Part shown: piece by piece, positions 1-9,400 of the stretch
Layout of the letters: each line of letters begins with the position of its first letter
Numbering within the stretch: the stretch's first letter is position 1
DNA from: Fibrobacter sp. UWT2
Lineage (GTDB): Bacteria > Fibrobacterota > Fibrobacteria > Fibrobacterales > Fibrobacteraceae
NCBI RefSeq assembly: GCF_900142545.1
Contig: NZ_FRBF01000020.1
Coordinates: forward strand, 1-50,597
Length of the DNA stretch: 50,597 nucleotides
Direction of reading: 5' to 3'
Position numbers and translations under genes: made by a program
Notes under the pieces: model-generated
The model's database searches: none
What the model was told of the DNA's origin: nothing
The model's input: only the letters and a program-made list of their open reading frames with translations

Positions 1-117
1 GGCTATACTGTTGCTTCCTTTGCCGGGAAGGGGTGAATAAAAACGGCGAACCTCCTTATCCTGCGCTCGCGAAGTGACTTTTTAAGGGTCAACTAATTAG
101 TCAAAAAGGAGAAAGCT
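1..117. other. Left edge, no supportable gene
   Basis: Short open stretches run off the left edge in all three plus frames and stop at 36, 39 and 74, so the tail of an upstream gene may be present, but none can be recognised. The last 20 bases hold the AAAAAGGAG ribosome binding site of the vWA gene. No terminator or clear promoter was seen. Confidence 0.4.
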
Positions 118-891
118 ATGGCTACAAATGATCCGTTTGCGTTAGACCCGGTTCCTCGCCGCGTGACGCACCTGATTTTCTTGGTGGATACGTCGGGCAG
201 CATGTCGGGCGCGAAGATTTCGTCGCTTAATACGGCGGTGCGCGAAGCACTTGCCGATGTGGGCGAAATTTCGCACAATTGCAGCGATTCACAGATCAAG
301 GTGGCGGCCCTTGAATTCAACAGCAAGGTGAGCTGGATGTATGAGCAGCCCATCGAGGCTGAAAAGTTCCAGTGGCAAGACCTGAATGCGGGCGGTACGA
401 CAGTGCTCGGCTCTGCTTTTGCGGAACTGAATGCCAAACTTTCGAAGTCCAAGGGCTTCATGGGTGAACAGGCTGGTTGTCGTGCTCCTGCGATCCTCCT
501 ACTTTCGGACGGCGTGCCAACGGATGAATACAAGCGTAACCTTGAAAAGCTCAAGGCGAATCGCTGGTTCTCGGTGGGCGTGAAGGTGGCTATTGCCATT
601 GGAGACGATGCCGACAAGAATGTGCTCCAGGAATTCGCGGGTAATTCGGAATCGGTAATTACGGTACATAATGTGGATCAGCTTAAGAAGATGATCCATA
701 CTGTGAGCGTGTCGACTTCGGATGTGGCAAGCCAGGGAGCCTCTGTCGGTAACGAAATGCTGAGCCCGAACGAATTGGCGATAAAGAAGATCTCGGAAAC
801 GGTGAAAAACGATGAGTCGCTTTCGGGGGTCGATATGGGCTCAAGCGAGACCAACAAGGGCTCGGATTCTTGGTCCGACGGCTGGAACTAA
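118..891 (+). CDS. TerY-like von Willebrand factor A domain protein
   Basis: A 257-aa cytoplasmic vWA protein with no signal peptide or membrane segment. The metal-ion-dependent adhesion site is complete: DTSGS at residues 24-28, a Thr in the GGTTVLGSAF segment near 100, and an LLSDGVPTDE motif near 130. The closest described type is TerY/YegL, whose relatives are often encoded beside a PP2C phosphatase and a kinase in stress or conflict loci; here the PP2C gene follows after 10 bp. The vWA domain probably binds a partner through a metal ion. The C-terminal 50 residues are Ser/Asp/Gly-rich and end in WSDGWN, a tail that looks like a short recognition motif. The ATG is preceded by AAGGAG at good spacing. 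The family is clear; the partner is unknown. Confidence 0.85.
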   Translation: MATNDPFALDPVPRRVTHLIFLVDTSGSMSGAKISSLNTAVREALADVGEISHNCSDSQIKVAALEFNSKVSWMYEQPIEAEKFQWQDLNAGGTTVLGSAFAELNAKLSKSKGFMGEQAGCRAPAILLLSDGVPTDEYKRNLEKLKANRWFSVGVKVAIAIGDDADKNVLQEFAGNSESVITVHNVDQLKKMIHTVSVSTSDVASQGASVGNEMLSPNELAIKKISETVKNDESLSGVDMGSSETNKGSDSWSDGWN

Positions 892-901
892 GGGGTAGCC
901 G

Positions 902-1876
902 ATGGTGCAAAATGCCACAACATTTGCGGCCAGTTGTCGTGGCGCAAGCCATGCGCCTAAAGGTGTCCCTTGCCAAGACTATTCGCTGCAATATGCGGAT
1001 TCCGAAGCCCAGTTGATTGTTGTTTGCGACGGTCATGGTTCTTCGACGTATGTGCGTAGTGATGTTGGGGCCCGCCTTGCGGCAGAAATTGCAAAAGAGG
1101 AACTGTTGCGGTTTATGCGCTCTGCTGATGCCAGCGCATTTTTAAAAAATCAGGCGGGGGCGGTGACCGCGCGCACCGATGTGGGAGATTCCTGCTGGTC
1201 TGCAAAACAAGCGGATATGAGCGAATCGGCAATCCTTCGTGAAGAGCAGGCGAACCTGTACCAGAGCCAGATTGCAAATATCCAACCGCAGGAAAGAATC
1301 ATCCGCAAATTGTGCGCAAGCATTTGCGAAAAGTGGAAGGCCGCGATCCAGAAGGATGCCGAAGATAACCCGTTCACGGATGCCGAAAGGGAACGCCTTG
1401 GCAAAGCGGATTTGGTAAAGGCGTATGGCACGACCTTGATGGCGTACATTCAGGTGGAGTGGGGATGGCTTGCAATTCATATCGGTGACGGTCGCTTGCT
1501 TTGCCTGAATAAAGACGGTGATGCTGAAAAGTGGAAATCGCTTGTTCCGTGGGATTGTGCCTGCTTTTTAAACTATACCACGTCGCTTTGCAACGCAAAA
1601 CCTGTCGAAGCGTTTAGGTATGCATTTGACGGAACTAAAAAATTCCCGGCGGCTGTATTGGCTTGCAGCGACGGCGTCGAAGATTCCCTAGGCGATTACG
1701 ATGTGAATTCCGATCGCCTGCACGGATTCTTTTCGAAGATCCTGGCAATGGTTCTTGAAGAAGGCGTTGCGAATGCGAGTGCCCGAATGGAGATTGGCCT
1801 TACGGCAATGAGTGAAAATGGAAGCAAGGACGATATGAGCCTTGCAGGAATCATTAACCCTCAAGAGGAACGGTAA
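902..1876 (+). CDS. PP2C-family serine/threonine phosphatase
   Basis: A 324-aa soluble protein with the metal-binding signatures of PP2C phosphatases: DGHG at residues 43-46, GTTLMAYI near 176, IGDGR at 194-198, SDGVEDSL at 256-263 and GSKDDMSL at 307-314. It should remove phosphate from Ser/Thr residues of a partner using two metal ions. An insert of about 90 residues (75-165) between the first two motifs is larger than in minimal PP2C domains. The gene lies 10 bp after the vWA gene, and its TAA overlaps the ATG of the ankyrin gene by one base, so all three are probably co-transcribed and translationally coupled. No kinase is visible in the window; if there is a cognate one it must lie upstream or elsewhere. 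Confidence 0.85.
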   Translation: MVQNATTFAASCRGASHAPKGVPCQDYSLQYADSEAQLIVVCDGHGSSTYVRSDVGARLAAEIAKEELLRFMRSADASAFLKNQAGAVTARTDVGDSCWSAKQADMSESAILREEQANLYQSQIANIQPQERIIRKLCASICEKWKAAIQKDAEDNPFTDAERERLGKADLVKAYGTTLMAYIQVEWGWLAIHIGDGRLLCLNKDGDAEKWKSLVPWDCACFLNYTTSLCNAKPVEAFRYAFDGTKKFPAAVLACSDGVEDSLGDYDVNSDRLHGFFSKILAMVLEEGVANASARMEIGLTAMSENGSKDDMSLAGIINPQEER

Positions 1877-4188
1877 TGAACGGACGCCCTTTGCATCTTG
1901 TAATGCGTGAACTTGTCGATGCCTACGGCAAAGACATTGTTTGCGACTATAAATTGAGGGGGCTTCTTGCTGACGAACTCGGCACGTCTTTTAAGGAATA
2001 TCGTTCCTTGATTCAGTTGGCAGAGTTGCTGGGCATCGGCAAGGCGATGCACGATATGGCAAACCGCCCGAGTGAATGGACTCTCCAAATAAAAAAGCAA
2101 AAGCAGGCCTTTGCTTTGGCGTCTAAGCTTGACCGCGTGCTGAGCGATTATGTGGTGGATTCGTTTGCGTTTGCGCTGCGTTATGTTGCAACGGTCAAGA
2201 AGCCGAGCCTGGAAGGCACTCTTGCGGGGCTTACACAGCAGATTGCGGCCTTGGAACGCGAAAATGAATCGAATCTTCAGAAAAGCCGTGAAACGGTTCA
2301 CTATTCGCAGGTCGCATTAGGCAACGCCCGCCGCGTAAGGCGATTCGGCGTGTCGCTCACGTTGGTGGGGGCAGCCCTTTTGGCGTTGGTGACCTACTTT
2401 ATCTTGTTTGACAACGGCCGAATCCCCAGGGATCCTAAGCATAAGATGGAAAAGCTGCTTGAGGCAAGCGAAGCGGGCGATGCGAAGTACGTGGCGGAAC
2501 TGCTCCGAAACGATGCGTACGTGAATAGCCGCGATGCCGAAGGGAATACGCCTTTGCATTACGCGGTAAAAATCGGCTCGGCAGAGCTGATTGACACCTT
2601 GCTGCAGCATAAGGCGGACGAAACGGTGGTGGACAAGTTAGGTCGCACTCCGATGGAACTTGCCCTTGAACTTGGCAACGTGTATTATGTGAATATTTTT
2701 GTGCGTTCGCATTCGCACGCATGGATGCAGGCGAATTACGAACGCCTGAAAAAGTTGGCTGTCGGTCAACAGGGACTTTCGCTGCTTCAAGAAGCGCGTG
2801 ACAAAATCGACCAGATTCGCAAGGCCATTAAGGACTGCGATGTAAAGGCCCTTGAAAAGAATCTTGCCTTTAGAAACGGTCTAGATCTTTATTATAAGGA
2901 AGATGACGGCAAGACGCTTTTGCACTACGCTGCTCAAAATGCGAATGTGGCGGTGCTCAAGTATTTGGTTTCGAAAGGCTTGAACGTAGATGCCGCAGAC
3001 AATGCCGGTGAATTGCCTGAAAATTTGGCGAAGAATGCCGCCAACAAAAATTATTTGAACCATTATCGACTCAAGAATCAGTTGATTTTTGAAGCCGTCA
3101 AAAAAGGGGACATGGCGCTCCTTGACGAAGTGATTGGCTATGGGGCGAGTGTCAACGCCATCGATAGCGACGGCATTCCCCTGGTGCATTATGCGGCCAA
3201 ACGCGGCACAGCGATGCTTGAACACCTTCAAAAATTAGGAGCCGATATTTCGGTGCGTAACCGTTACAAAGAATCGCTGCTTTTTGCGGCGGTGCAACAG
3301 AACGACCTTGCGCTGGCGAAAAAGTTGCTGGTTTACGGATTTTCGGTGCATGAAAAGAATATTCATGCCCAGACGCCTATGACGATTGCGAATAATAAGA
3401 CTTCTAAATTCCTGTACGATTACACCTACAGAGACAGCCTCTTTGTTGCGGCGGTAAAGCATAAGAACTTGAACCAGGCTGATTATTATTTGCAGCTGGG
3501 CGCCGATGTGAATCACGTGTCGAACGACCGCCATTTTGCGGCGATTCATTTTGCGGTAGAAAACGACGACGCCCGCGCCCTTGATTTTTTGAAAGAAAAC
3601 GGGGCGAGCATGACGCTGCCTTACGCGAATACGACGCCTGTCGAAATGGCGCTTCTGAAGCGCAAGAAGAATGCGTTCCAGAACCTGCTTGTAAACGATA
3701 TGGCGGCGGTTTCTAGAATCGGCGCAAGCGGCAAAACGCTGATGCACATGGCCTGCGACATGTCGGGGAGTGCTACGTGGATCAATATGCTGCTTTCGAA
3801 AGGGGCAAAAGTAGATGCTTTTGACCGTAACGGGAAAACTCCGCTTGCCTATTCCATTCAGAGAAACGACAAGGAGCGCGTCTCATTTTTGCTCAAGAAA
3901 GGCGCTGATGCCCGCCGGATCGATTCCGAGGGGAATAATTCGCTGCACGTGGCAGCCCGTTATGCAGGCGGCCACATTGTAAAGATGCTAGTGGATGCTG
4001 GCGCTGACCCTTCTGTCGAAAATAATGCGGGCGACAAGCCGGTAGACATTGCCGAAGACGTGCAGAACGAATCGGCCCAGGACGAATTGGACAACTACAG
4101 CTTATTTGGAAAGGCCCGAAAAAAGCTTAAATCAGCGAAAAACGCCGGTTCCAAACTTTGGGGTAAGTTCAAAGGCCTCGCAAGCTAA
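1876..4188 (+). CDS. Membrane-anchored ankyrin-repeat protein
   Basis: A 770-aa protein with three parts. Residues 1-150 are soluble, helical and unrecognised, with a coiled-coil-like stretch at about 115-150. A single membrane segment lies at about 158-178, preceded by Arg/Lys-rich residues, which suggests an N-terminus on the cytoplasmic side. Residues 185-740 carry ankyrin repeats in several blocks (for example GNTPLHYAVKIG near 223, KTLLHYAAQNANV near 345, NNSLHVAARYAGG near 690), some degenerate. The C-terminus is Lys-rich. By topology the repeats would face the periplasm, but this is an inference. The start codon overlaps the PP2C stop (TAATG). The gene completes a vWA/PP2C/ankyrin set; the role of the ankyrin protein as scaffold or sensor is inferred from context only. 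Confidence 0.8.
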   Translation: MNGRPLHLVMRELVDAYGKDIVCDYKLRGLLADELGTSFKEYRSLIQLAELLGIGKAMHDMANRPSEWTLQIKKQKQAFALASKLDRVLSDYVVDSFAFALRYVATVKKPSLEGTLAGLTQQIAALERENESNLQKSRETVHYSQVALGNARRVRRFGVSLTLVGAALLALVTYFILFDNGRIPRDPKHKMEKLLEASEAGDAKYVAELLRNDAYVNSRDAEGNTPLHYAVKIGSAELIDTLLQHKADETVVDKLGRTPMELALELGNVYYVNIFVRSHSHAWMQANYERLKKLAVGQQGLSLLQEARDKIDQIRKAIKDCDVKALEKNLAFRNGLDLYYKEDDGKTLLHYAAQNANVAVLKYLVSKGLNVDAADNAGELPENLAKNAANKNYLNHYRLKNQLIFEAVKKGDMALLDEVIGYGASVNAIDSDGIPLVHYAAKRGTAMLEHLQKLGADISVRNRYKESLLFAAVQQNDLALAKKLLVYGFSVHEKNIHAQTPMTIANNKTSKFLYDYTYRDSLFVAAVKHKNLNQADYYLQLGADVNHVSNDRHFAAIHFAVENDDARALDFLKENGASMTLPYANTTPVEMALLKRKKNAFQNLLVNDMAAVSRIGASGKTLMHMACDMSGSATWINMLLSKGAKVDAFDRNGKTPLAYSIQRNDKERVSFLLKKGADARRIDSEGNNSLHVAARYAGGHIVKMLVDAGADPSVENNAGDKPVDIAEDVQNESAQDELDNYSLFGKARKKLKSAKNAGSKLWGKFKGLAS

Positions 4189-4207
4189 TGCCTTGCGGGC
4201 TTTTTTT
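4175..4207 (+). terminator. Rho-independent terminator of the vWA/PP2C/ankyrin operon
   Basis: A stem pairs GCC-T-CGCAAG (4175-4184, one bulged T) with CTTGCGGGC (4192-4200). It is followed by seven T residues (4201-4207). The stop codon of the ankyrin gene lies in the loop, so the terminator overlaps the gene end. It separates the operon from rmuC. Confidence 0.8.
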
Positions 4208-4242
4208 ATTAAAGGATTTTACAATCGCTCTGTTGAATGCGA

Positions 4243-4269
4243 TATATTGAATGAACGTTTAAAAGGAGA
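4243..4269 (+). promoter_or_regulatory. Promoter-like TATATTGA element and RBS of rmuC
   Basis: TATATTGA at 4243-4250 resembles the TAnATTT element found before several other genes in the window. AAAAGGAGAA at 4261-4270 is a strong Shine-Dalgarno sequence. It fixes the rmuC start at the ATG at 4277 rather than at in-frame ATGs inside the preceding gene. Confidence 0.45.
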
Positions 4270-4276
4270 ATGCTTT

Positions 4277-5749
4277 ATGACAATCGCCGTAGCAATCATC
4301 TGCGCCATCCTTGGAATCGCCATCGGATTCCTCGCTTCCCGTGTCGCGGGCGCCAAGCGTGACACCGCCGCACAACAGGCAACCATCGATATGGAAAAGG
4401 AGGTGGCCGTGTTGCGTAGCCAGCTGGAAGCTGAAAACCAGAAGAATGCCGAGCTGAAGGAATCCTCGGCAAAGCAGCTTGAAACGGCAAAAGACGATGC
4501 TGCCCGGCAGATTGCCGCCATTAAGGCCGATTCCACTAAAGCGCTCATTGCCGAAAAAGAAGATGCGGCAAAGGCTCTTGCCGCTGAGCGTGAGGCAAAC
4601 GCAAAGCGCCTCGAAGGTATGAAGCAGGATTGGGAACGCAATCACCAGAAGGCTCTGGATGATCAAAGGGAACGCTTTGACGCTCTTTCCAAGAGTCTGG
4701 TGGCCGAAGCGAAGAATGCGACCGAAGAAATGCTCAAACAGCGTGAAAAGCAAATTTCGGAATCGGGCCATGTGACCATGGAACAGCTGGTGAATCCGCT
4801 CAAGGAAACCATTGCCAAGATGGAAAAGACCATGAGCGACACGACCCTCAAGCAGACTGAATCTGTGACTTCGTTGAAGGCTGCTCTCAAGCAGTCGATT
4901 GAATCGAATACTGCTACCAACCAGACGGCGAACGATTTGATTCGTGCCTTTAAGCACGATACCAAGATTCAGGGCGACTGGGGCGAATGTGTTCTTGAAG
5001 AACTGTTGGCCTCGCTCGGACTCCAGGAGGGAATTCATTTCGAAACGCAGGCGACCTTGCGCGATGCGAATGGAAATGTCTTGCTTTCAGAAGAAACCGG
5101 GTGCAGGATGCGCCCCGATGTGATTGTGCATCTTGACCCGAAAAAGGACGTGATTGTTGATTCCAAGGTGTCGATGACGGCTTTTTACGACTACAACTGT
5201 GCCGAAAATCCGGACCAGCGCAAGGATCTGCTGAAAAGGCATATTCAGAGCCTTGAGCAGCATGTAAAGGAACTGTCGGTAAAGAAGTACGAAGATTACG
5301 TGAAAGCGCCTAGAGAAACGATTGATTTTGTGATCATGTTCGTGCCGCGTGCAGATGCCCTTTGGACTGCTCTTGCCGAAAAGCCTTCGCTTTGGCGCGA
5401 AGCCATGGAAAAGAACGTCTACATTGCCGACGAACAGACGCTCTATGCGGCGCTTCGCATTGTGAAGCTGACTTGGCGTCAGGTGGAACAGGCGCAGAAT
5501 CAGCAGCGCGTTTTTGAACTTGCGAATGAAATGCTCAAGCGCGTGGGAATGTTTGTGAAGCAGATGAATGTTGTCGGGGCTTCCCTTGATAAGGCGCAGG
5601 AAGCCTATAAAAATGGCATGGCAAAATTCGCCGACAAGGGTCAGAGCGTGCTTACGACTTGCCGCCAGTTGGAAAGCCTTGGCGCAAAGCAAGACAAGAG
5701 TAACCCGCTCCCGACCGAAGTGGATACGATCGAGATGCAGGAATTGTAA
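4277..5749 (+). CDS. rmuC: DNA recombination protein RmuC
   Basis: A 490-aa RmuC-family protein. It starts with one hydrophobic segment (residues 1-20), followed by a long Ala/Lys/Glu-rich coiled coil (about 30-175) and the conserved RmuC domain (about 200-470), with GDWGE near 233, RPDVIVHLD near 279 and DSKVS near 294, the region that resembles restriction-endonuclease-fold active sites. In E. coli RmuC is implicated in limiting DNA inversions and rearrangements; its mechanism is not settled. The ATG at 4277 has an excellent ribosome binding site, and the reading frame upstream of it overlaps the ankyrin gene and the terminator, so the shorter form is correct. The unknown gene 15 bp downstream is probably in the same operon. 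Confidence 0.93.
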   Translation: MTIAVAIICAILGIAIGFLASRVAGAKRDTAAQQATIDMEKEVAVLRSQLEAENQKNAELKESSAKQLETAKDDAARQIAAIKADSTKALIAEKEDAAKALAAEREANAKRLEGMKQDWERNHQKALDDQRERFDALSKSLVAEAKNATEEMLKQREKQISESGHVTMEQLVNPLKETIAKMEKTMSDTTLKQTESVTSLKAALKQSIESNTATNQTANDLIRAFKHDTKIQGDWGECVLEELLASLGLQEGIHFETQATLRDANGNVLLSEETGCRMRPDVIVHLDPKKDVIVDSKVSMTAFYDYNCAENPDQRKDLLKRHIQSLEQHVKELSVKKYEDYVKAPRETIDFVIMFVPRADALWTALAEKPSLWREAMEKNVYIADEQTLYAALRIVKLTWRQVEQAQNQQRVFELANEMLKRVGMFVKQMNVVGASLDKAQEAYKNGMAKFADKGQSVLTTCRQLESLGAKQDKSNPLPTEVDTIEMQEL

Positions 5750-5764
5750 GTTGGGGGAGACGCC

Positions 5765-6397
5765 ATGTTTTTTCAGAAGAAACGCTGGCTTTGCAAAGAG
5801 ATAGAGAACATGCTGCTCGCACTCCACCCGGTGTACGACATTAGCGTGAGAATGAATGTCAGTGGAACGTCGGTCTCGTTCCCGTTCCGAGACAATGACG
5901 GCAACATGATTGTAGATCCCTACGAACGGGGTGTCATCGGTCTGGATGTGGACTACATGCGCGAAGGTTTTTCGGTAGAAACGTTCTATGTAGGCAAGGA
6001 TGGACTTGATAGTTGGCGCGTTCCCTTTGTTCGTGAACGTCTTGACAAGTATGTGGCGCGGTTTCCAAAGACCAATTGGAATACGAACCTGAAGCAGCTG
6101 GGTGCAATGCGCGAAGAACTGCGCTCCGCCATCTGCAATAGCATGAACTTGAATGTGCTTCGCAATAAATACGACAATTCGCCCTCGATTACGTTTGAAT
6201 TCTCGGAGCTCTCGCCCGAAGAAAAGCGCCGCGTCTGCGATGTCATTTGCAATTTGGACAGCGATGCCGTGCCGGTGCAACTGTATTTTACTCTCGACTG
6301 CCTGAACGCCGAGCAGATCTGCACCACTCTCGATCAGCTCGCCCTGTACGATGCAGAAAAAGAAGCGGAACAAGGCGAAGAGTGGGAGGGGGTGTGA
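5765..6397 (+). CDS. Conserved hypothetical protein downstream of rmuC
   Basis: A 210-aa soluble protein that I do not recognise. It has no signal peptide and no membrane segment. The middle is rich in Asp and aromatic residues (FPFRDNDGNMIVDPYERG near 40-60), and the C-terminal 20 residues are very acidic. The ATG follows GGGGGAGA at good spacing and lies 15 bp after the rmuC stop, so it is probably co-transcribed with rmuC. Codon use matches its neighbours, which supports a real gene. No function is proposed. Confidence 0.7.
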   Translation: MFFQKKRWLCKEIENMLLALHPVYDISVRMNVSGTSVSFPFRDNDGNMIVDPYERGVIGLDVDYMREGFSVETFYVGKDGLDSWRVPFVRERLDKYVARFPKTNWNTNLKQLGAMREELRSAICNSMNLNVLRNKYDNSPSITFEFSELSPEEKRRVCDVICNLDSDAVPVQLYFTLDCLNAEQICTTLDQLALYDAEKEAEQGEEWEGV

Positions 6398-6466
6398 ATG
6401 GAATGATACCCCTTTTTGACGATTTCAAAAATTAATAATTCTAGATCATTGGATGCTGAAATTATG

Positions 6467-6472
6467 TATAAT
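6467..6472 (+). promoter_or_regulatory. Consensus -10 box TATAAT before the first STAND gene
   Basis: TATAAT lies 23 bp before the ATG. The paralogous gene has TATAAT in the same place (11206-11211, 24 bp before its ATG), so the element seems conserved between the two. No good -35 hexamer is visible at 17 bp. Transcription would start near 6479, leaving a leader of about ten bases. Confidence 0.5.
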
Positions 6473-6491
6473 TGCCTCTAGAGGCAATTAT
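6468..6491 (+). promoter_or_regulatory. Perfect 24-bp palindrome over -10 box, RBS and start codon
   Basis: The left arm ATAATTGCCTCT (6468-6479) is exactly complementary to the right arm AGAGGCAATTAT (6480-6491). The palindrome covers most of the TATAAT box, the AGAGG Shine-Dalgarno sequence and the first two bases of the ATG. It could be an operator for a dimeric repressor. In read-through RNA it could also form a hairpin with a CTAG loop that masks the ribosome binding site. Confidence 0.75.
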
Positions 6492-9400
6492 GGGAAAAGA
6501 CATCCGCACACAAGAATCGCCTGTTCCGCAGGCACTCCGTATTTTTACAGACCGAGAAGAACCTCGCCGTGCATTCTGGGAATGCTATAATAAGTTCAGT
6601 GAAGATATAGGGAGCGAAGATCCTTCAAAGCAAAAAAGTAGGGTTCTTGCCTATTATGGTGTTGGCGGTATCGGTAAAACGTCCCTCTTGAATCAATTGA
6701 TGGTTGAAATGGAGGATGCTGCGGTTGCCCAAAAAATAGGTCGCCCTTTATATGTGGATTTTGATTTGTCCATAAAGCAGGAACCACGTGCGGTTATGGA
6801 ATCTATCCGTAATGTGTTGGCGGAAAAATATGGCTTTACGTTCTTCCTGTTTGATTTGGGCTGTTTTTTTTATGCGAAAAAAATACACGAGAACATGGAT
6901 CGACCGGAGATAAAGTCGTTTATAGAACGTAGTGAGGTTCTTAAATTGGCTTTAGACTCTTTTGGAGTTGTTGATACATTAGCCGGAATGCCTATTCCAG
7001 TAGGGAACGTCGTGGCATTGGTTGCCAAGCTTGCCGATATGGGCGTTAAGTATTTTAAAAATAAAAAGGCGGCAGACAGCAAAGAGCTTAGAAACATTGA
7101 TGCTTTATCTCATGCTGAACTTCTGGAGTATTTGCCGCTTCTCTTGGCGCATGATATTTCCGAAAATATGGAAAGAATTTATAAAAAGGGAAAAGGTCGC
7201 AAAGAACCTTTGGTCATTTTCTTGGATACGTATGAATGCCTTGTAAACGAGATGGCATCCATCGGTGACCCGATGAATAACGACAAGTGGTTGAGGAATT
7301 CTCGTAATGGCTTGATAGCAGAAACTCCTTATGTGCTCTGGGTGATTGGAGGCCGTGAAAAATTAAAATGGAAGGAGATTGCTAATTGGAATGGATCGCT
7401 TGAACAGCATCTTTTAGGCGATTTTTCCGAGGTTGATGCTAGGGATTTCTTGCGGTGTTCGGGAATTGATGATTCCGAACTGCAAAAGGGACTTTATAGG
7501 CTTACTAGAGGTACGCCTGTTTATCTAGACCTTTGCGTGAGACAGTATCAGGAGGAGCGTCTTTCTCAAATAGAAGATTTCGGTAGGAATGTTACGGAAT
7601 TGATAGAGAGGTTCGCGAGGTATATGGATGATGCGAGAAAGGACATTGTCTACATGCTATCGTGCTTAGGCGAATGGAGCGAGGAAATGCTTGACGAAGT
7701 TGTAGAACAGGCATTGCCTAGCTTCAGTGACTCGGCGTATGAATCAGTAATGGGGCTTTCGTTTATTGTCGAGTCGGTTGAAAAGCATTACATTATGCAC
7801 CAAACTGTGAGGGATGTGCTTTATAAAAAATGTCCCCAAAGAATAAAACGAAAAACGACTGCCGCTGCAATTGACTATAGCGAAAAGAAGTTAAAAAAAC
7901 TTGATGCATTCTCTACGGATTACGAATATTATGTCGGCATTCTGCTCAAACAGGCGATAAGGTTCTATACCGACGATGACGACCTTTCTGAATTTTATAC
8001 GGAACATGTTCGGCCATATTTTGTACGCTTATGTGACTTGAACCGGTTCTGTTCTCTTGAGTCTCTCTTTAATCTTTTTTGGGAAAGGGCTTCCCAAAAT
8101 AAGGATGTTCAGCTATATGCTTTGGCGCAAAAAGATTATTCTATTTGGCTTCGTGGAATGGGCCGATATAAAGAATCGGAGGATATGGCTAAGTCTGCGT
8201 ATGAATTGTATGCGAAACTCTTTGGTGTAGATTCAGAAATTGCTTTGGAATCGCAGCGTGAATATGCTGTGGGACTTCGCTTGCAAGGAAAGTATCGGAA
8301 AAGTTTGAAAACGCAGAAGGACTTTTACGAAAAGAATATCGGAAAAAACGACTCTAATGTTGCTTTAGCTATACTTGATATATCTAATACTTACGATAAA
8401 ATGGGACTCTATGCTAAAGCGCTGCAATTGAAAGAACGGTTACTAAAATGGAGCAGAACTCGTTTAGGCGAAAATCATCCTGGTACATTGTGTAGTCTGT
8501 GGAGCGTTGCCGCGTCGTTTGAGCTGCTAGGTCGATATCGAGAAGCACTTGCGCTTCGTCAAGAAATATACAATCGTTATAAGGCGACGCAGGGCGATAG
8601 CTCTCCGAACACGATAACATCGCTGGGTAACATAGCTGGAAATTATGAAAGAATAGGCCAATATGGCAAGGCCTTGGATATACGGAAGACGGTTTTGGAG
8701 CAAAGAAGAAAGGCTCTGGGCGAAGACCATCCCCAAACAATAGAGGATGTTGTGCTTTTGGCAAATGTATATGGCAGAATGGGTCGTTATGCAGATGCGT
8801 TGCCGTTGAGAAAAGATGTCCTTGAGAAAAGAAGTAGACTTCTTGGTGAGTCTCATCCTGGGACATTGAAGGCTGTAATAGGTGTGACGGTAGAATTAGA
8901 GCAGCTCGGTCATTACCAGGAGGCATTGGTCTATCGTCGGGAAATATATGACCGCTACAAGGCAACGCAAGGCGAAGACTTTCCGGATACGATTGGCGCA
9001 CTGTCGGCTATTGCTGGCGATTATGAATGCTTGGGCCAATATGCCAAGGCCGTTGAATTGCGGAAGGATGTCTTGGAACGATATCGGAAAGTTCAAGGTG
9101 AAAATCATCCTAAGACAATTGATGCTATACGAGATTTGGCTAGTACTTATGGCAATATGGGTTGTTACTCAGATGCGCTTTCGTTAAAGGAACTAGTCCT
9201 TGAAAAACGTCGGAAACTCTTTGGCGAAAAACACCCTAGTACCCTGAACTCTATGGGGGGCGTAGCCTATATGTTGGAACGGCTTGGCCGCTACCAGGAT
9301 GCGCTAGTCTATCGTCAGGAAATATATGATTGCTATAAGGCAACGCAAGGCGAAGATTTTCCGAGAACGATAGGCGCGCTGTCGGCTATTGCGGGTGATT

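Noticed and set aside
4049-4276. Upstream extension of rmuC by 76 codons
   Set aside because: It would overlap the ankyrin gene and a terminator; the ATG at 4277 has a strong ribosome site and the expected membrane segment.
5087-6373. Minus-strand frame of 428 codons opposite rmuC and the unknown gene
   Set aside because: Spans two genes on the other strand, has no ribosome site and no recognisable domain.
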